From: Gimesia chilikensis
GTDB taxonomy: Bacteria; Planctomycetota; Planctomycetia; Planctomycetales; Planctomycetaceae
Assembly: GCF_008329715.1 (NCBI RefSeq)
Contig: NZ_VTSR01000020.1
Coordinates: forward strand, 186,001-250,000
Reading direction: 5' to 3'
DNA: 64,000 bases
The notes below the pieces were generated by a model that was given only the letters and a program-made list of their open reading frames with translations, searched no databases and was not told the DNA's origin. This document shows positions 63,417-64,000 of the stretch, piece after piece (position 1 is the stretch's first letter; the number at the start of each line of letters is the position of its first letter). A program made the translations under genes and the position numbers.

Positions 63417-64000
63417 TTAATATTCTCCGAGAACCTTCCCGTCGTTGCGGGTACATAGATTTTTCAATGTTTCCAGATTCATATTCTCACTCAGAAATCG
63501 AACCGAGCCATCCGTCAACAGACACTGTGTGCCGCCACTATGCGCTGAAATCAGTGGATTATTAGGCCCCCCATCCGTATGAATGCCCGGCAGCCCGCCG
63601 TCCTTGGTTCCAATCGGATAACGCACCGTTGTCAGGTTGAACACCGGAAACGCCGGCGTGAAACCACCTGGCCCCAATAATTGGGGAGGCGTCCCGACAC
63701 TCACCGTTCCCGCGGCCCAGCCACTCGGATTCCCCGCGTCGACACGCAAACTGACTCCCGACTTCAGCACCGAGCTGGAGATCTCTCCCACCACAATCGT
63801 ATTTGATGAACCGTCTGTAATATCACCAATCGCGATGGTCCGATTTGGAATCAGCACGCCCCCCGCAGCAACCCGCCCATCCAGGTGGGGCAGACAACAG
63901 AGTGAGTTATCCGTGGAAGGAAACAGATCATCCGAAAAGTGAAGTTGATCGCCCGTCACCGTACCGGTATTCGTCGCCCCTGCGATCCCCGCATAGTGGG
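63417..64000 (-). CDS. DUF1559 family protein, C-terminal part (cut by right edge)
   Basis: The open frame continues past the right edge (H-Y-A-G-I-A-G-A-T-N-T-G precedes the first internal GTG), so the prepilin-like N-terminus lies outside. The visible ~194 residues hold the DUF1559 C-terminal landmarks: I-T-D-G-S-S-N-T-I-V-V-G-E, H-S-G-G-T-Q-C-L-L-T-D-G-S-V-R-F-L-S-E-N, and a final N-D-G-K-V-L-G-E-Y. It is the third DUF1559 member in the window. Confidence 0.9.
   Translation of the reverse strand, partial: HYAGIAGATNTGTVTGDQLHFSDDLFPSTDNSLCCLPHLDGRVAAGGVLIPNRTIAIGDITDGSSNTIVVGEISSSVLKSGVSLRVDAGNPSGWAAGTVSVGTPPQLLGPGGFTPAFPVFNLTTVRYPIGTKDGGLPGIHTDGGPNNPLISAHSGGTQCLLTDGSVRFLSENMNLETLKNLCTRNDGKVLGEY

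Overview
The window reads as chromosomal DNA of a planctomycete, most likely a Gimesia-like member of the Planctomycetaceae. This rests on family content: DUF1501, DUF1552 and DUF1549/DUF1553 secreted proteins, planctomycete-type cytochrome c proteins, three DUF1559 prepilin-like proteins, an ECF sigma factor overlapping a Ser/Thr kinase gene, and a CRTAC/ASPIC-UnbV protein. The genus is an inference; no rRNA is present.

Left chromosomal part (1-22.6 kb). A truncated class IV aminotransferase sits at the edge. A minus-strand block follows: a PSD1-type cytochrome c protein with a DUF1501 partner, and two cassettes made of a DUF1559 protein, a small carboxypeptidase-regulatory-like lipoprotein and a terminator hairpin. 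Plus-strand genes encode a TPR protein with a CRTAC lipoprotein, an FAD-dependent oxidoreductase and a second DUF1501 protein. Two polytopic membrane proteins flank a PHP-type phosphoesterase. A BON-domain protein and an 80-residue coiled-coil protein precede tRNA-Ser(GGA).

Genomic island (about 22.6-47.3 kb). The 3' end of tRNA-Ser and its terminator are repeated about 24.7 kb downstream (22595-22682 versus 47310-47398, roughly 87% identical by eye). A tyrosine integrase lies next to the intact tRNA copy but is dead: it has a frameshift, and an amber codon where the catalytic tyrosine should be. Inside are a decayed IS91-type element, a pRiA4b ORF-3-like gene, and remnants of a LexA-like regulator, a probable DUF1998-type helicase, a DDE transposase and an IS5-type transposase.

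The core of the island is a nine-gene minus-strand operon (43417 to 28727). It encodes two GAP1-N2-like membrane proteins with nearly identical N-terminal modules and unrelated C-terminal halves, and a zinc-ribbon P-loop GTPase. It also encodes a large transmembrane coiled-coil protein, two GYF_2-domain membrane proteins (one with DUF4190, one with a DUF2135-like domain), a MotA/TolQ/ExbB channel protein and two MotB/ExbD-like proteins. A tenth, separately placed GYF_2-PH-SHOCT protein lies at 46 kb. I infer a GTPase-switched, ion-motive, membrane-bound conflict (defence) system. It is related in concept to the TRAFAC-GTPase/GAP1 conflict systems predicted by comparative genomics and to ZorAB/MotAB-type defence complexes, but has its own composition. 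This is the main candidate for an undescribed system.

Right chromosomal part (47.4-64 kb). This holds a family 2 glycosyltransferase, a Ser/Thr kinase with leucine-rich repeats, a small lipoprotein, a DUF1552/DUF1592 cytochrome pair, an SGNH hydrolase and a Gfo/Idh/MocA oxidoreductase. It ends with the ECF sigma/kinase pair, a cysteine-rich secreted protein and a DUF1559 protein cut by the window edge.
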